A DNA stretch of 64,000 nucleotides, from contig JABWDB010000003.1 of NCBI GenBank assembly GCA_019614645.1, forward strand, positions 17,817,001 to 17,881,000, written 5' to 3'. Positions within the stretch are counted from its first letter, which is position 1, and every line of letters begins with the position of its first letter. This DNA comes from Stratiolaelaps scimitus. Lineage: Eukaryota; Arthropoda; Arachnida; Mesostigmata; Laelapidae. This document shows, one piece after another, positions 1 to 13,613 of the stretch. The notes beneath the pieces are model-generated. The model did no database searches. It saw nothing but the letters and a program-made list of their open reading frames with translations, and was not told the origin of the DNA. The position numbers and the translations under genes were made by a program.

Positions 1-1700
1 CTTATCTTCTCGTTCTCGTCTTCGGCGGGACACACCAAGTGGTCCGTCGCCCGGTCGCTACCGGCGGGAAGTGCCCGTTTCGTCCGCCGTCGAATTCTCG
101 GACCCTCCGGTCCTCGGCCGCTCCCCGGTGAGGACTGCCACCCCTTGTTCCCGTTGCCGAGAAAAGATGAAGCCAGCTGGCGACTGGTGGACGGCGTTTG
201 CGGGCTAGTGGCGGGGTGGCGACCCGAACGGTCTGGGGATTCGCTCGCTCGCTCGTTCGTTCCGAGTTTGCGAAGCAGAGGGTTGCAACGAGTTGCCAAG
301 AGAGGATGGATGGCCGAAGCATGGAAATACCGTCAGGGGGTTTCGGCGAACGGCGGCGGCGACGGCAACTCGATGAGATGCTTTGGACAGACTTGGTCCT
401 TGGCGGTCTTTTCGTCCGATGTTTGGTCGGTTGCCACACCAGGCAACGACGATGGCGACAACTACGATGACGGCCCTGAGAGGAAGCAGCAGGCCCGGCG
501 TCGCGACAAGCAACGTCGAAACGCCTCAGCTGCTGCTATAGACATCAGATGGGTTGGCCGTGTCTGGGTTTTGTGACTGCCGCCGCTGTGTCTGTCTGTC
601 CCGCGATGAACTCTGGCGGGTCTGCTCATAGCGACAGGGGGAAGGGCGTCAGTGGAAGGACACACGGACACACACATCTCTCACACACAATCACACGTGG
701 ACACGAAACACTCACAGGGTGGGTGGGAAGCAGGCAAGCAGCCGGCCAACCACCAAAGAACTAGAAAGAGAGATAGCGAGAGGCAGTAAGACGCACAGAT
801 TGACAGACACATACGCCGGGCACAGAGGGCACACAGAGGTTCTACACACGGACAATCGGCAAACAAGCTTCCAGCTCCAATTTCCGCTCAAACATCCGAA
901 TGGGGGATTGGAGGGATCGCCACTTCGTAGCCGACCTCCGCGTCATCGGCTCCCTTCAGCCTCTCAGTCTTTTGGCAGTTCTTTTCCTCCCACTGCTGCT
1001 GCTGCTGCTTCGACTCCTTTGGCGAATCGTTCGGCCACAGCCACAGACGACACTAGCGCTATTGCTGCTGCTGCGCTGCTGCAAGTAGATAGGCAATGGT
1101 GGAACGTCCTGCAATGCGACGCTGCAGACTCAAGAAGAACGAACGGACCAGGGGCCGGTCGACGCTGGCATGTTCCGATAACTCCCTCGTTCCTTTCGAA
1201 AGTTCGAGTTCGGCGAACTCGCCTTGCCTCAACATGCTTGCATAGAAGCAGAAGCTAACGAAAAGCAAAGGAAGAAGGCCGAAAAGGCGAAAAGAGAAAA
1301 AAACGCGCTCGGCACTCGTTCAGTGGCCCCCTCCCCCGCCGGCGCCTTTCCCTTCGAGCCGTCGACATGAGTCTCTCCTCGGTCTTCGTGGTCACTTTGG
1401 TACTGCTTCCAACGTGGTGCTGGAGTTCGATGGCGAGGCGAGCCTGGCGGATTTTTTGGCATTACGTCTCCCATGAATCTGTCTGGATACAGTGAGATAG
1501 ATTCCGGCTGGGCAGCATTCTGCGCCCCCATCTCTCTCTCTCATGCGGTCTGCCTGTTTCTCTCTGTCAGCCGGATGTGCTGGCGACCGGCGGTCTAGCG
1601 CTTCCTTCTGTAAGCTGGCTTGCGTGCACGGTTTACAGCCATAGCATACAGCCATCTAGCCGGCCGGACGAGTTAGAAACCTGTATAGATGGGTAATCTC
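1..1700. other. GC-rich island, no gene recognised
   Basis: GC-rich DNA with CA, CT and GCT simple repeats. Several frames are open on both strands, as expected from composition, but none shows a known domain. It could be promoter or 5' untranslated sequence. Confidence 0.5.
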
Positions 1701-4130
1701 ACATATCCGCTTTAATATCCTCGCCTATTGGTATTGCTTCTGGATTCGAACACTTCGTGGGTAGAAAATCTTTCGAACTACGGTAGTACTCGTGTATATA
1801 TATATATATATATATATAAGTATCCGGATTGACAGAACTACGGATCGTCAAGCTATCGAGAGTATTATCGACTTAGAAAAGTATTTACATTATTGCAGAG
1901 GTACCTCCTGTATTCCAAATATATGTATATATAGAATATATGTAAAAGTGTCTGGAACACAGTAGGCAGCTGTACAAGAACATAAATACTTTTACTGATC
2001 TTCAAGCTACCGAAAGCATTGTCAACTTAGAAAATTCTGAAAGTACCTATGATTTACCTGTAAAATATACGATCATTGAGCTGAAGTCAAATACAATGTC
2101 CAATATGGCCAGAAATCGAAATGTAGAAAAATGTGGGTCTGCTATTCTATTGTGTATATTTAGAGAACAATTTCCAAATGGAGCACAAGAAGACGTAATT
2201 GAATAAATATCGATCGAGGGGGAAGTGGAAGCGGTGCTCATAACATAATAGCCATTTCATTGTACCTTGCACGGGCGTGCGGGCCGGACCTGCTATCTAG
2301 GCAGATCTTTCCAATTTTCGTAGTGGCGTAGATATGATCGTGGCATACACCTATAGATTATATGTAAAATGATGTTATATGTTAAATGATAAAGTTACCA
2401 CGCAATGGGTCCTACGCTCTTGCGGCCGTGGTGGTGACCGTTTGCATGATCTCGTAAACATTACGAGAAGCAGGTAAGGCGAGGTGGGAGACGTTACAGA
2501 GACTTGTTGATGCCACAGGACATACGTATACTTGCCGACACTGGCTATGCGGCGGTGGGTGTGCCAATAGGAGGTGCTATTGGAGCTACGTCGAGGACTC
2601 CAGATGCCGCAGGCTCGGACTTACCACAGCCGCTGAGCCAAGGGCAACAACAGAGCCTCATGAGATGAGCGATGCTGGCTGACGATTGGGGGATACTACA
2701 TCATGTGGCCTTGTCCACGACACGGCGACTTTTCAACAGACGTGCAATTAGCGCAGCGTCTCCCGTCATTTTGTATCCACATAGTTATATTGCGGTCAGC
2801 AAATGGTTGAATTCAACGATTATATTACGCACACACTTAAAGGCTTTGAAGTGGCTAACCGTTGAGCTGAGATGAAGTTATCGGACGCAGTGATGAGGCA
2901 ACTTCACCACTGATTGGAAATTTGTCACCGTTGCCAATCGGTGTCCAAATGAAGCGAAGCCCAGAGCTATGTCGACTGTATAATCATCAACACATTAAAT
3001 AAGACATCATATAGCACATATCCGATACAGCTCATCTCGAATATAAATACATATCAAATCCACAAATAGGAAATAGCACAAGCGGCATTCATTCATTGAC
3101 CTCTGGAGCATGTGTACAGGTTAATTAATAGGTTTTTTTGTCTAGTCATGACGCGGTTTGCTCTTGCGGCCACAGTACTAATGCCATCTAAAACAAATCA
3201 CGAATTCTACTGGCTATTGAAAGAGCCCTAAATGTATTCGATTTTAATTGGAGATGTATTATATATCATTTGATACCATACGAGTAGGTTTCGATATAGC
3301 GCGTAGGAGAGAAGGCATCTGGCGGTCATTTCCACCGTCCCAGTCCCTGCTTGCCTATGGCGAGAGCAAGGTGGCCCGCTTCATCGAGTAACAGCGTCGG
3401 GGTGGCAGGTAATATAGACGTAATATTGAGCGGCTGGAGTCAGAAACGCGTACGGATCCGTCAAACATGACTTGAGAGATGCACGGTCGGGCTGGTCACG
3501 CAGGGCTTCGCCAACCACTATCATAGGCTTGCAGGGATGCCACTAGGTAACGATGATACCGAGTTACCAGCACGGATTGGCCGTGAAACGAGCGCTTTCG
3601 CCGAAACAAGGACGGAACCGCTGAACAGGAGGCTTACTGAAAGCAAGACAATACAGGCCATGGGCCGTTAGACAGGAGCACCCCGCATTGACGAGCGTAG
3701 GCGGAGTGTAATATCCATTTATATTATATGTATTATCGAACTGCATAAGAATCAATGCGCATGACTATCGGCCATTGAGCGAGTGGCGATGTACAATAAT
3801 ATCCAGCAAACGCAAGTAACACCGTGATATATTGTATAATACAAAAACAAATCACCAGGTCTGCTAGCCTTCAGGGAGCCGTGCAGATATTCGACCTCAA
3901 TTGGCAACGTCCTGAATTACCTCAGTTTGAACCGCCATTGTGACGCGCTCCGCAAAGGGAGCATCGGTGCCTTCACGAATACACACGATCAATTATATCT
4001 CGTACCCGATGTACATATGCTTCAAGTGAGAATATCGAAGCTGACTTCTCCTCGTTTCCTGCTCCTTAAGGATGTAAGGTATGATTTTATTATTTTTATA
4101 ACTATCCAATATTCCATCGTTGTCCTGGCG
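1701..4130. other. AT-rich stretch, nothing recognised
   Basis: Stops are frequent in all frames, and apart from the TA tract at 1795-1818 I see no repeat, RNA gene or mobile element. Confidence 0.5.
1795..1818. repeat. (TA)n microsatellite
   Basis: Twenty-four bases of pure TA repeat inside AT-rich DNA that follows the first GC-rich island. Confidence 0.95.
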
Positions 4131-6200
4131 AAAAAAAAAATCAGCCGCCTGATAGCGGAGCCGCTTGATTCTACATTACCACATTTGCTTCGTTCCGCTC
4201 TGGCGGCTGGTCTTAACGTGCTTCTCTTGAAAGTCTCTTTCGCTCTCTGGGAGGTCTCCCAATTCGAAAAAGACGAGAGAATGAGAGAACTACTCGCGTT
4301 CGTTCGTTACGCCCGTTTGCACAGCGACACAGCGCAACACACCATACCACCATACAGTACAGGATAGCATAGTACAGCGTTTCCAGAACCCGACGGAGGA
4401 GTGCGACCGCACAGCCGGCGCCTGGTGGCGGCCACGGCCGTTGCTGCGGCCGCTGGAGCCACGGCCGTTTCCCATCGTTTGCTTGCTACACCATTACAAC
4501 CGCTGGTCCTGCTGTGGTGCTGCTCGCAGTTCGGCCGACAGGGAAGGGATATTCTGAGGCTGATGCCTAGTTCGTTTAGCTTTATCAAACTGCTACTGGA
4601 GTGAGCTTCACCGCCCGCAGTGGGTCAACCGTGGATAACGATCTATTTATTCCCCTCCCCGCCGAATCAGCTGCAGAAACAGGGGCCCAGGCCCCTATCA
4701 CCAACGGCAGTAGAGCGGCGTTAGTTTAATGCCACAGACACCCACGCACCATCCCGCCACTCTACTGCGCGCGGAGAGCAGCAACGACGAGCCGCCACTG
4801 AACGTGCGTCACACTCCGCTCCTGCCTGGGCGCCTGCTTGACGCACAGACACCGCGGACATGGCAAAATGGCTGACCTTAAGCAAGCCTTACACGTACAG
4901 ACAGGCCACGGTGGAAATTCGCTGTAAAGCTGTCAAAACACGGCGACCTTCGGTGCCGATGGCTGCTATGCCGTCACCACGTTTCCACGGATGGGAAGTA
5001 CTGAAAAGGAGCGCAGGGAAAACGGGCCTGTAGGGGCAAGGCCATAAGGAGGAATCTGTGTGTGGGACTTTGGACAGAGGAGGAGGAGGTTTCGGGGAAC
5101 CTTCAACGCATTGAAAACGTCGACCGCGCACTCGACGCCCCGGGCTGTCGCGGCTAGCCGTCGCGTCGTCTTCCTCAAACACATACACAACGAGCGTTCG
5201 GGGCTGGGCTCGCTTTACCCAGCGAGTCGGGCGCTACTGACCGGCTAAATTGTCTCGGCGCCCAGCTAGAACACGGCGAATAGCCGGATGTCACGGCCGG
5301 TATGGAGCCGAGGCAGCATAGAAATGGCGAGGCCGCGAAGTAAATCGGGATGAAACACCGGGGGCGGCGAGGAAGGAAGAGAGAATCTACGAGAAAATGA
5401 AGAGCGAGAAACAGCCGGAGAATTGAGGCCGAGGGGCGATCGGTGAGAGTTTTACGGGGAAATATCCTTCGTTCAACGTAACAACGCCACGAAATGAATT
5501 TGCCAGTCGGGTATAGCTGGCTATAGGAAATAGGCGTCCGCTTTTGGTTCAGACGGGAGCTAGAGAGGCGGAGATCGGTTGTCGTTGAAGTTCGTGACGC
5601 CGCTTGGCACCGCTGTGTTGGGAGAATCGCGCGTCTCACGTTCGCTAGTGCAGCGTCGGCAGACTTGACGTTGCTATTCTTGCCACTGCTGCTGCTGCTG
5701 CTGCTGTTGTCGGTGCTGTCACGGCGCGAAAGCAGCGGATAGCCTCGCTAGTGTCGGTGCCACTGACGAGCCATCTCTTGCGGCCTCAGAGACGATCATT
5801 TACGGCGCACCGAAACGCGGACCCCCCAGACGGCAGCCGTGGCAGTGGGCTGGGAGGCGGATGGCTGCTAGTCAGATTCATATATTCAATGCGCGTTTGT
5901 ACCACGCTGCTGCTGCTGCTGCTGCCGCCATCGCCGCGGCACCGTTTTGCTACCCTTAGGGCGGAACGCATGAAAGAAAAGTTTACCACGCTCGGGAAGT
6001 CTGGCGAGCGGGCTTCATAACGGACTGATCGTCAATGATGGAGTCGGTACCGATACACAGCCGGCGCCAATCGCTTAAGGCTGTACGAGAACATACATGA
6101 CGGAAGAAAAACGCTCCTCCGTATTGCGTGCAATCACTAGCCACGCGATTGACCTTTTTGTATAGGACGGGCTTCCAGGGATATGAAAGCATCGGATAGA
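4131..6200. other. GC-rich island, no gene recognised
   Basis: GC-rich DNA with two CTG runs. Open frames on both strands (up to 154 codons on the - strand at 5175-5639) are arginine/serine-rich and carry no recognised domain. Confidence 0.45.
5686..5925. repeat. Two CTG runs
   Basis: CTG/CAG runs at 5686-5706 and 5907-5925 lie in a GC-rich island. No protein reading through both looks real. Confidence 0.85.
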
Positions 6201-8100
6201 ATCCTTACAAATTTGAAAAGTCGATTGGAGAGACGATCACGCCTCAATATAGCGATCGCTCATTCAAACCAGTTGGGGTCAAAGAATTACATTTTGCCTC
6301 CTCTCTCTCTTTCTCCCTCATAATCACACACACACACACCTCTCTCTCTCTCTCATATTTTTAATCTTGTTCTGACACGTTCGCCTCGAAAGTATCAGCT
6401 TTAATCTGAACTTAATATATACGCTTAGTACGTAATTTGTATTTTTTGTTCGTATTTTTCTCTTCGTCATAAAATGTTAAGGTGGCAAAAATATTGACGC
6501 AGCCTAAGTACTTGTCTTTCGAGGGGCTGACGTTATGGCTATATTAGGAGTACTGCAGACTCATACCATAAGGGCGTGCAGCAATAGCTCTAGCTTCTTG
6601 AAAACTCGTCCTTTAACGCGGCCACGGCAGGCGATACAACGAACTGTTCGCTCACGCGAAACGCAGAGATTTCTACGTGCCATGCTGTGGCTCGTCATAG
6701 CAAAGATGCTTGAAGGTGGGAGCCTAGAAGGCAGGCATACCAGGCTTATGTGATAAAATACCGAGATCAGGAAGGTTGGCGTAGGAATGTGCGCCGCTTG
6801 CGTTGGGCCATGAACGCCCATTGTGCTGGCTGGAAGGAAAATGAAGCAACTTGAAGAATACATTGGCTGAAATTGTGCTAGTTGTCAGATGAGATCCCTC
6901 GGAAAAAAGCACTCGAAACTCCTCGGTTCTAGCCGATGTTGAACGGTCTCCATAGTCTTATACTCGCGTGTATTACGACGACTACGAGTTCTCTCTATAC
7001 GAGCCCACGCTACTGACGTGAAGCGAGTTGGAATATACTATACAGTTTTTATTTTCCTGTCTTTATATACGAAGGGGCTTAAATATAAAATACTGTATTA
7101 ATTGTCTTTTTCCTTTAGTCTAAATAGTAGCCTGTGGATAGCTTAATGGACTGATGTTCTGAACCAATTTATCATTCTGGGTCTGCAGCCAAGGCAGTCC
7201 AGCGTTTGCAAAAAGACTGAATGATGAAGACAATTGAAGGCTGCAGATATATCCAGAAAGACTCCAGGACACAGGCGATTCTTCTCGATGGCGTCAGGGG
7301 AGCGTCTCTTGCCGCAGTTGTGCCAGTCCCCGCTTCGTTGCACGCTCCCTTCGGATAGAAAACTGTCATGCAAAGAAAAATGTCATTTTAGTACGTCAAT
7401 AAACAAACATTTGAAATAATTGACTGGTTATACTACAGCCAGCATCAACTAGAGAGAAATCCTCGTTCTAAAAGTAGTATTTTCTTCTTCAGTCAAGCTT
7501 ACTTTTAAAAAAATGCATAATATTATGATAGAGCTAAAACAAGACTTTGATAAGCGATAAATTCCTACGCGGCTAACTAACCCTTACTGGAGTCCTTCTG
7601 CTGATACGTTTAACAGGCTGGACTGTTCGTTATCAATGTATATTCTTCCATCCCGTTATTATGCTTGGAGTGCGTTTCTCAGTCGGTAACGGTATCACAA
7701 GCACTACTGCTACTGGTGGCGCAGGGTAACCAGACTATATTCGTTCCTATTTTCTGTTCCGTATATATTGGTTTATTCTCCAATCCTCTCCGAGCGTATG
7801 ACTCGCTATCGTGCTGACCATTTCCACCTGCACAATGGGCCAACGGCTTTCGGCTGTTCGCGCCGCGTTCTCCTACGACCCCTACACATATATATATATA
7901 TATACAGGATGTATGTATAGATCGTTCGGTACAAGTTGCTACGGACACGTTGTAATTGACCCTGATGTCGGGTGCCGGATGAAGGATCGCCGACGAACGG
8001 AACGCCAGCGACCCCTATAGTCCATGGCCCGTCCGCACCAAAGCAGCAAAAAAGATGGATGCGCTCTACCATAGATAACAAGGAAGAGTAGCCGTATCTG
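6201..8100. other. AT-rich stretch with one LINE fragment
   Basis: Apart from the reverse transcriptase fragment at 7143-7373, CT/CA runs near 6300-6355 and a TA tract near 7890, nothing is recognised. Confidence 0.5.
7143..7373 (-). pseudogene. LINE reverse transcriptase fragment
   Basis: The - strand reads GVFLDISAAFNCLHHSVFLQ then TLDCLGCRPRMINWFRTSVH. This matches the RT core with the first catalytic Asp (family LFLDISKAFDxVNHxILLxKLxxYGIxGxxLxWFxSYL). The Asp of LDIS is kept; the Asp of AFD is Asn here. Only about 70 codons remain and neither flanking RT block was found, so it is a short relic. It is followed and preceded by AT-rich DNA. Confidence 0.75.
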
Positions 8101-8199
8101 GCGCAGAGATTGTGCTACAGCAGCAGTGGCTGCTACTTCTTCTTCTGTTTCTGGCCCATCCGCCAAAATGAACAGGCCTCGCCTTTCCACTCGCTCGCT

Positions 8200-8278
8200 C
8201 GCTGCCTCTCTCTCTCTCGATCTCTCTCTGTCTCTCTCTCTCTCTCGATCTCTCTCTCTGTCTCTTTCTCGATCTCAC
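8200..8278. repeat. CT-rich simple repeat
   Basis: A run of CTCTCT with regular TCGAT and TGTCT interruptions gives serine/leucine-rich or arginine/glutamate-rich open frames on the two strands that are not genes. A similar GA tract is at 9387-9407, and a TG tract is at 14479-14500. Confidence 0.9.
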
Positions 8279-11200
8279 ACTTGAATTCGCCCCATCAGGG
8301 TTCCCGGCGTACGGTGAGATTCCGGGGGTGGTCGGGAATCTATAGTTCTCCCCTTCGCTTCATTCCATACGTGAACGTTTTCCCGTGGAATCGTTCTCCG
8401 GTTCAGTCCTTACGAACGAGGTGGCAGCAGTGGAAATGTGGTGTGACCGGGCTCCACTGGACCGGACACGGAACAAGTCTGGTCAGCGGTGTCTCTTTTC
8501 ATCCGTCGACTCGCACTTCGTCCCTGCCCACACACACACACACACTCACTCTCGCTCGTGTTGACCTGCCCCCGTCTGCCCATCGGGGTCTGTCTGTCGT
8601 AAGCGGGAAGGGACAGGACGGCGGTCCCGGTGAGGCCAGTAGCAGAGGGACATACCCCCCCGGCGAGGGGCCATAGAGGGATAAGGAGGTAAAAAGGTTC
8701 GCTGTCCGGCAGTGCTGATGACGGGAACTCGCCGGTCACACGGCACGGCGAACTCTGGAGCCGAATCGAGCGGACCGCGCTGTAGTGCACTGCGCGAGTG
8801 ACCGATTTGAGATATTGTTTCATGACAGCGAGTCGGCGACACCGACAGCGGCTGGTGCGCAAGGGGTCGACTGGCGAGCGAAAGAAAGAAAAGTAGAGGC
8901 GCGAACGTTTGCGTGGACGTTGACGACGGTGGCGACAACGGCGACGAATCGATGCAGAAGCGAATACACTGCGAGGCGGGGCGCACCGCATGACCCCCTC
9001 CCCATCCGAACGCCCTGGACCCCCGAAAGAGAATGAGAACCACCAGGCGCCGGTGTATAGCGGAGGAGATTTCCAACAGAGGCTGCTTCTATAGAGTCAG
9101 AAGCAAAAGGGGACTTGTCCGGGCAGCGGGCCCGAGAGAGGAAAAGGACATGGAATGTAGCAGCAGAATCTGCGCAGATACGATCGCTGCGGGCCCGAAC
9201 AGCCGAACAGCAAGAAGAAAACACACACACACAGAGAGAGACCCTCCCTGGGAAAAACCGGCGGCGCGGAAGGAAATCTGCATAAATGTTTTCCGATATG
9301 TCCTTCCCTTCAGTGGGCACGGAACGCGCCTTTTGCGTATACGCGCTTTTGCCGGCAACGCAGAACGCAAAACGACACACTCACGCAGAGAGAGAGAGAG
9401 AGAGAGGGTACACCGTACACAGATATAGTGAAGGAAGAAATAAAATAAGACAAGCAAAAATGAGAGAGAAAAAGAAAAATAGCCATTGGGGTGACTGTGG
9501 GGTAACGGGACACCTGGTCGGAACATGTTCGTCGCTACTGTGTCCGCTTAGATGCCAGTATCTGTGCGTGGCACGCGTCACAACTTGGCGGCCACTAGCG
9601 CTAAATGAATACAACTACAACTAACACTGTTGTATTGTAGATTGATACGATAGTCTACGGGGGAGACGTTGATGTTGCGTCTGACTAATTCCATCCATGC
9701 TGCTGGCCGCCGTTCGGCATTCGTTTAACGATTGAGCTTTTACGAACTGCCGATGCTTGTTGCCTTATGCAGTCGATTGACAGGGGGGAAAGTAGTCGGA
9801 TACGACAGGTGGTAGAGCTTGCGTGAACCACGATATCGTTTGAATTATCAGATGTAGAAAAATAAGTGGAATTTGTATGGTGCATTTTAGTAATAATTAA
9901 TTCATGTATTTATTCATCTATCATAAATCGACGGCTACCCCTTGCACTGTCACGCGGCTGTTGTACGTTAAGATCTTCTCTGTGCGAAGTCAACCGTGGC
10001 GAGCGTTCACTCTCACGGAACTGAGGGGGCCATTGCGGTAGCAATGGCCAATGAGTAAATACTAATTTTATATTTATCGGTAGATATTCAATGTTCATTG
10101 AGGACATCGTCGTTCGACATTGCCAACGTCCCTTTATTTATGCCCACACGGCCCCACCGACCGACCTGTCGGTCGCCCAGGCAGGCTCCTCGCCTGCCAA
10201 CGAACAAGATACCCATCCACATGCACATGGCAACGACATCGAGTACACACATCAATAGTGGCTCTGCCACTGGTTGCCGCCGGTGTACAGGCAATTAGGA
10301 ATCTGGGAAATCGAGCAGAAGTCGTTGAACGAAGGACCGAAAGAGGCGATGCCGAAACATCAGTAGCAGAGAACACCCACATTGTGGGGACGCTCACTGC
10401 GGCGGCCGCGGTGGTGGTGGTCACGATGGCTTGCAGTTTCGGCAGGAGGCCGTCGAGCTTTGCCTGTGCAGGGCAGGCCAGGCCAGGCCAGTCAAGGCTA
10501 GACGACGCGAGCAGCGATTGAATCATCGAGACGCGCAGATGATTAAGTCCTTTGCCCACACCGAGGTCTCCCTTTCTCATCTTCTCTCGTCGCGGCGCGC
10601 TCCCGTCACCCTCCAAAGGCGGTTTGCCGGCTGGTTGACGGGGTCCCTGAGCTGCTACTACTGCTTGTCCTTCTTCGCCGCTGCCTTTCAAATCGCGTAG
10701 ACAGCAAAATGAAGCGCCCCATAATTCCCCCTGCTCTCTACCACCGCTTCCCCGCCAGGAAGCGCAATGACAGATGTCATCGACGTCGCTGACCATCGTT
10801 TCAATAGAGAGACAGGGGCGACGAGGGGTCCGTGCCTGGCAGTCAGCCGGGAATTGGGAACGAGCCGCGCTAGTACCAATTGAACGAAGGGCTTCCCCGT
10901 CGCCGTCCCCGCGAGCGACATTAATCGTTGAATCGCAGATCTAGAAGCCATCCGGTCCCGTTCGCCCGGCCCAGATTTCGGCCCTCGTCAGCTGCTCCGT
11001 GCTCTGTCCTATTTATTAGCTATGTATTTATATCTCGTCTGCCTAGCCGTGCTTCGTCTCGGCTTTGCCTGATTCTATTAATCGTTCGATGCACAGCAAC
11101 AACAAGGAGGCTTGGCATTCGATCACCTTCGCTTGGTTTACCCGAGGTAGTAGCTGGGAAGCACAGACTATCGTGTTTGAGAGAGACTATAGCGTCCAAT

Positions 11201-12373
11201 CCCAAAAAGGGAAGTAGCCTTATACCTTCAGACGTAACAGTATCTAAAGCACTACAATGACACGGAGATCTATACACGCAGATCGTATCTGGGATTGACA
11301 CAGGTGGGCTTTGCGGCTGCCTCACTATCAGCCCATCTAGCCGCAGCGATTTCCCGGCACTTATCCGTGCGGCGCAACTAAAAGAAGTGTCGGTAGGACA
11401 ACCCACATTTCTCTCAGTGCACAGCAGCATTTTAGCCTGAACCATGGGAGGTATCCCACAATTGGAAATGAAGCCTGAATAACAGCACCCGGTTCGTGTA
11501 TACTATTGGAAATGTAAAAAGCTGCATCTACTCTGTACACATATGACAGACAGCGAAAAATTGAGATTACGTGGTAGAAAAGCAATTTCGGTAAAAAGCA
11601 AGTCACGCAGTCGATCCTGTATGGTATACTTGTGTACCTTCGACAAATTCGGCAAATCTTCCTCACACTAATTAGTTGTTAACCAGTTAGAGTCTAAACA
11701 GTCTGAAGCATAGATAAATAGCTGAAACATTCCGACGATTCTGTGGCGCTTAAACGTGGCCATGTTCCTACTTGTGGCTTTCTATTAAACTGCACCCTAT
11801 GCCGAAAATTCGGGACGGATGGACTGATGTTGTCGACTCGCAGAGTGTGAGATATGGAAAGCTGAGGTTCCTGTCGGTCTCTGGTTGGAAGACGTTTCAT
11901 TGGATTACTGAGCAAGCGCACGACGGTTATGAGTGGATATTTAGCCCGACTCGTCTTTGTAAAATCAAAGCGGTTTGATATGCTATGGAAGAAATGTTTC
12001 GAATTTAATGTCCTATTACAGGGTGGTGTTAAACCTAGAAAACACCTCGATGCCGGAAACAAGATTATAACATGACTCTACCAGCCGATCGACGGCGACA
12101 GCTTAGCTGAAGAATCGTCTGAAAGTAGATGTCTTTGATAATGGATGCCATTTGGTAATTTTATTCAGAGTATCTCCTCCCGTTGCGTGGCCTCATCACA
12201 ATGCCCGGAATCAGCCAAACTGTGATCGGTTTGGGTGACTCCGAATACCGCTGGCAGTGCGGCCTAGCGGGGAAGGACAAAAGCGTACGACAGTTCGGGG
12301 TCTGCCGTTCGACAGTCGCCTGAGGGGAGATGGCAAGAAGCAATAGAGATAAGGCCCAGGGCCCGTTCGTCGT

Positions 12374-12700
12374 ATGCCATGTCCCGATCTCATGATAGCC
12401 GATAGAAGGACTACCCTGTCACCCGATTTTCCCGAGTTGTGCCGGCGCGACCTAACGCGACCCCCCACCCGGATGGCTCGAACTGCTGCCGCTGCTGCTG
12501 ATGGTCCACTGCCTTCGTTGACTGTCCGTCGCCGATCGGGGCCCACAGAGCGACGTCGGCCATACGGCGCTAGTATAGACGCACGGGACACTCCGATGTC
12601 TCCTTCGAGTACTGAGTGCGATGAGGACGAGCTCGGTTCCATAGATTCTTTGCGCGCCGGGTATCCACCACGGGGCTACAAGGAATACAGAGCAAAGTGA
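12374..12700 (+). other. GC-rich open frame, possible exon of unknown gene
   Basis: The frame ends with an acidic, serine-rich stretch (SPSSTECDEDELGSIDSL) that looks more protein-like than its neighbours. A gt follows at 12660. It lacks a recognised domain and an obvious acceptor, and the - strand is also open for 143 codons, so GC bias could explain it. Confidence 0.18.
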
Positions 12701-13582
12701 CTCTGCTAGCACTGCCCCTGCTGCTGCTGCGGGCTGTGACAGCGTTCATTGGAGGCTCTGCAGTCGCGGCCTTTGGGCGTGTAGTCGAATCGGGCGCATA
12801 CGACACGGTGCGAGTGGTGGAATTCAATTCAATTACATGGTGGCAATAGCGCCACGCCAACAGTGATGCTGATGATGATTATTATCAAAAAAGGAATGTC
12901 GTCTTTAATGTCCTCTCTGTCTTCTTTTTCCTTCTTCATCGAGGCTCGCCGCGTCGTTCGCGGTTCTTGGCCTCCGCTGCCAAGGGTCTCAACTGCCACC
13001 GCTGCTGTTCCTGCTGCAGTTAGTTGGAATAGGCGTGTGGGCATATGGTCGAAGAAGTCGGGTCGAGCACCCGGATGCCAGCGGCAGTTCGGGCTAGAAG
13101 CCTTGATGACGCTGAACAACGCCGCGGATGACACCGCCGGTAACGTGCGCTAGCCCTGATGTTGTGGTAGGTGCAGGAATAGGGCGAATACCCTATAAGG
13201 CGTTGCTGGCTCTTTTCTATCACAACGTCCCTGAAGCGTAAAGGAGGAGAAGGGACGAAGCCGAGAGAGCAAGCGATTCGCAAATAGATAGGGCAGGGCA
13301 GAAGACGCGAGTTGCATCGCCCGCCTCCATACGACTTCGCCTAAGTAAGCGGCGTTGTCGGCATAAACGTTCGTTTCTGCGCTTTCAAGTTCATTTTCTC
13401 TATGAGTGTGTACACGTCGACGTTTTGAAGATAGATGACGAATGCGGAGGACACGACTATACATGCCCATGTAGCTGTTAGCTGCTATCAGTTAGACGAC
13501 TCTTACTACGTATGACGACTAACTACTGCTAGTGCAACTTTTCGCGATTGTCCCGCAGCACATGTAACACAAATGTATACAT

Positions 13583-13586
<4 letters not shown>

Positions 13587-13609
<23 letters not shown>
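13587..13609. repeat. (AT)n microsatellite
   Basis: Pure AT repeat, preceded by an imperfect tacatatacata stretch. Confidence 0.95.

Positions 13610-13613
<4 letters not shown>

Noticed and set aside
8410..9526. Several overlapping open frames of 130-193 codons
   Set aside because: They overlap on both strands, are Arg/Ser/Cys-rich, and pass through CT and GA simple repeats. They look like compositional artefacts.
10134..10796. 220-codon open frame on the - strand
   Set aside because: It lies in a GC-rich island where stops are rare by composition, is crossed by open frames on the + strand, and contains a poly-Thr/Ala run from a repeat. No domain is recognisable.
12211..12642. 143-codon - strand frame
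   Set aside because: It mirrors an equally open + strand frame in GC-rich DNA and is rich in Arg/Ser/Gly without a domain.
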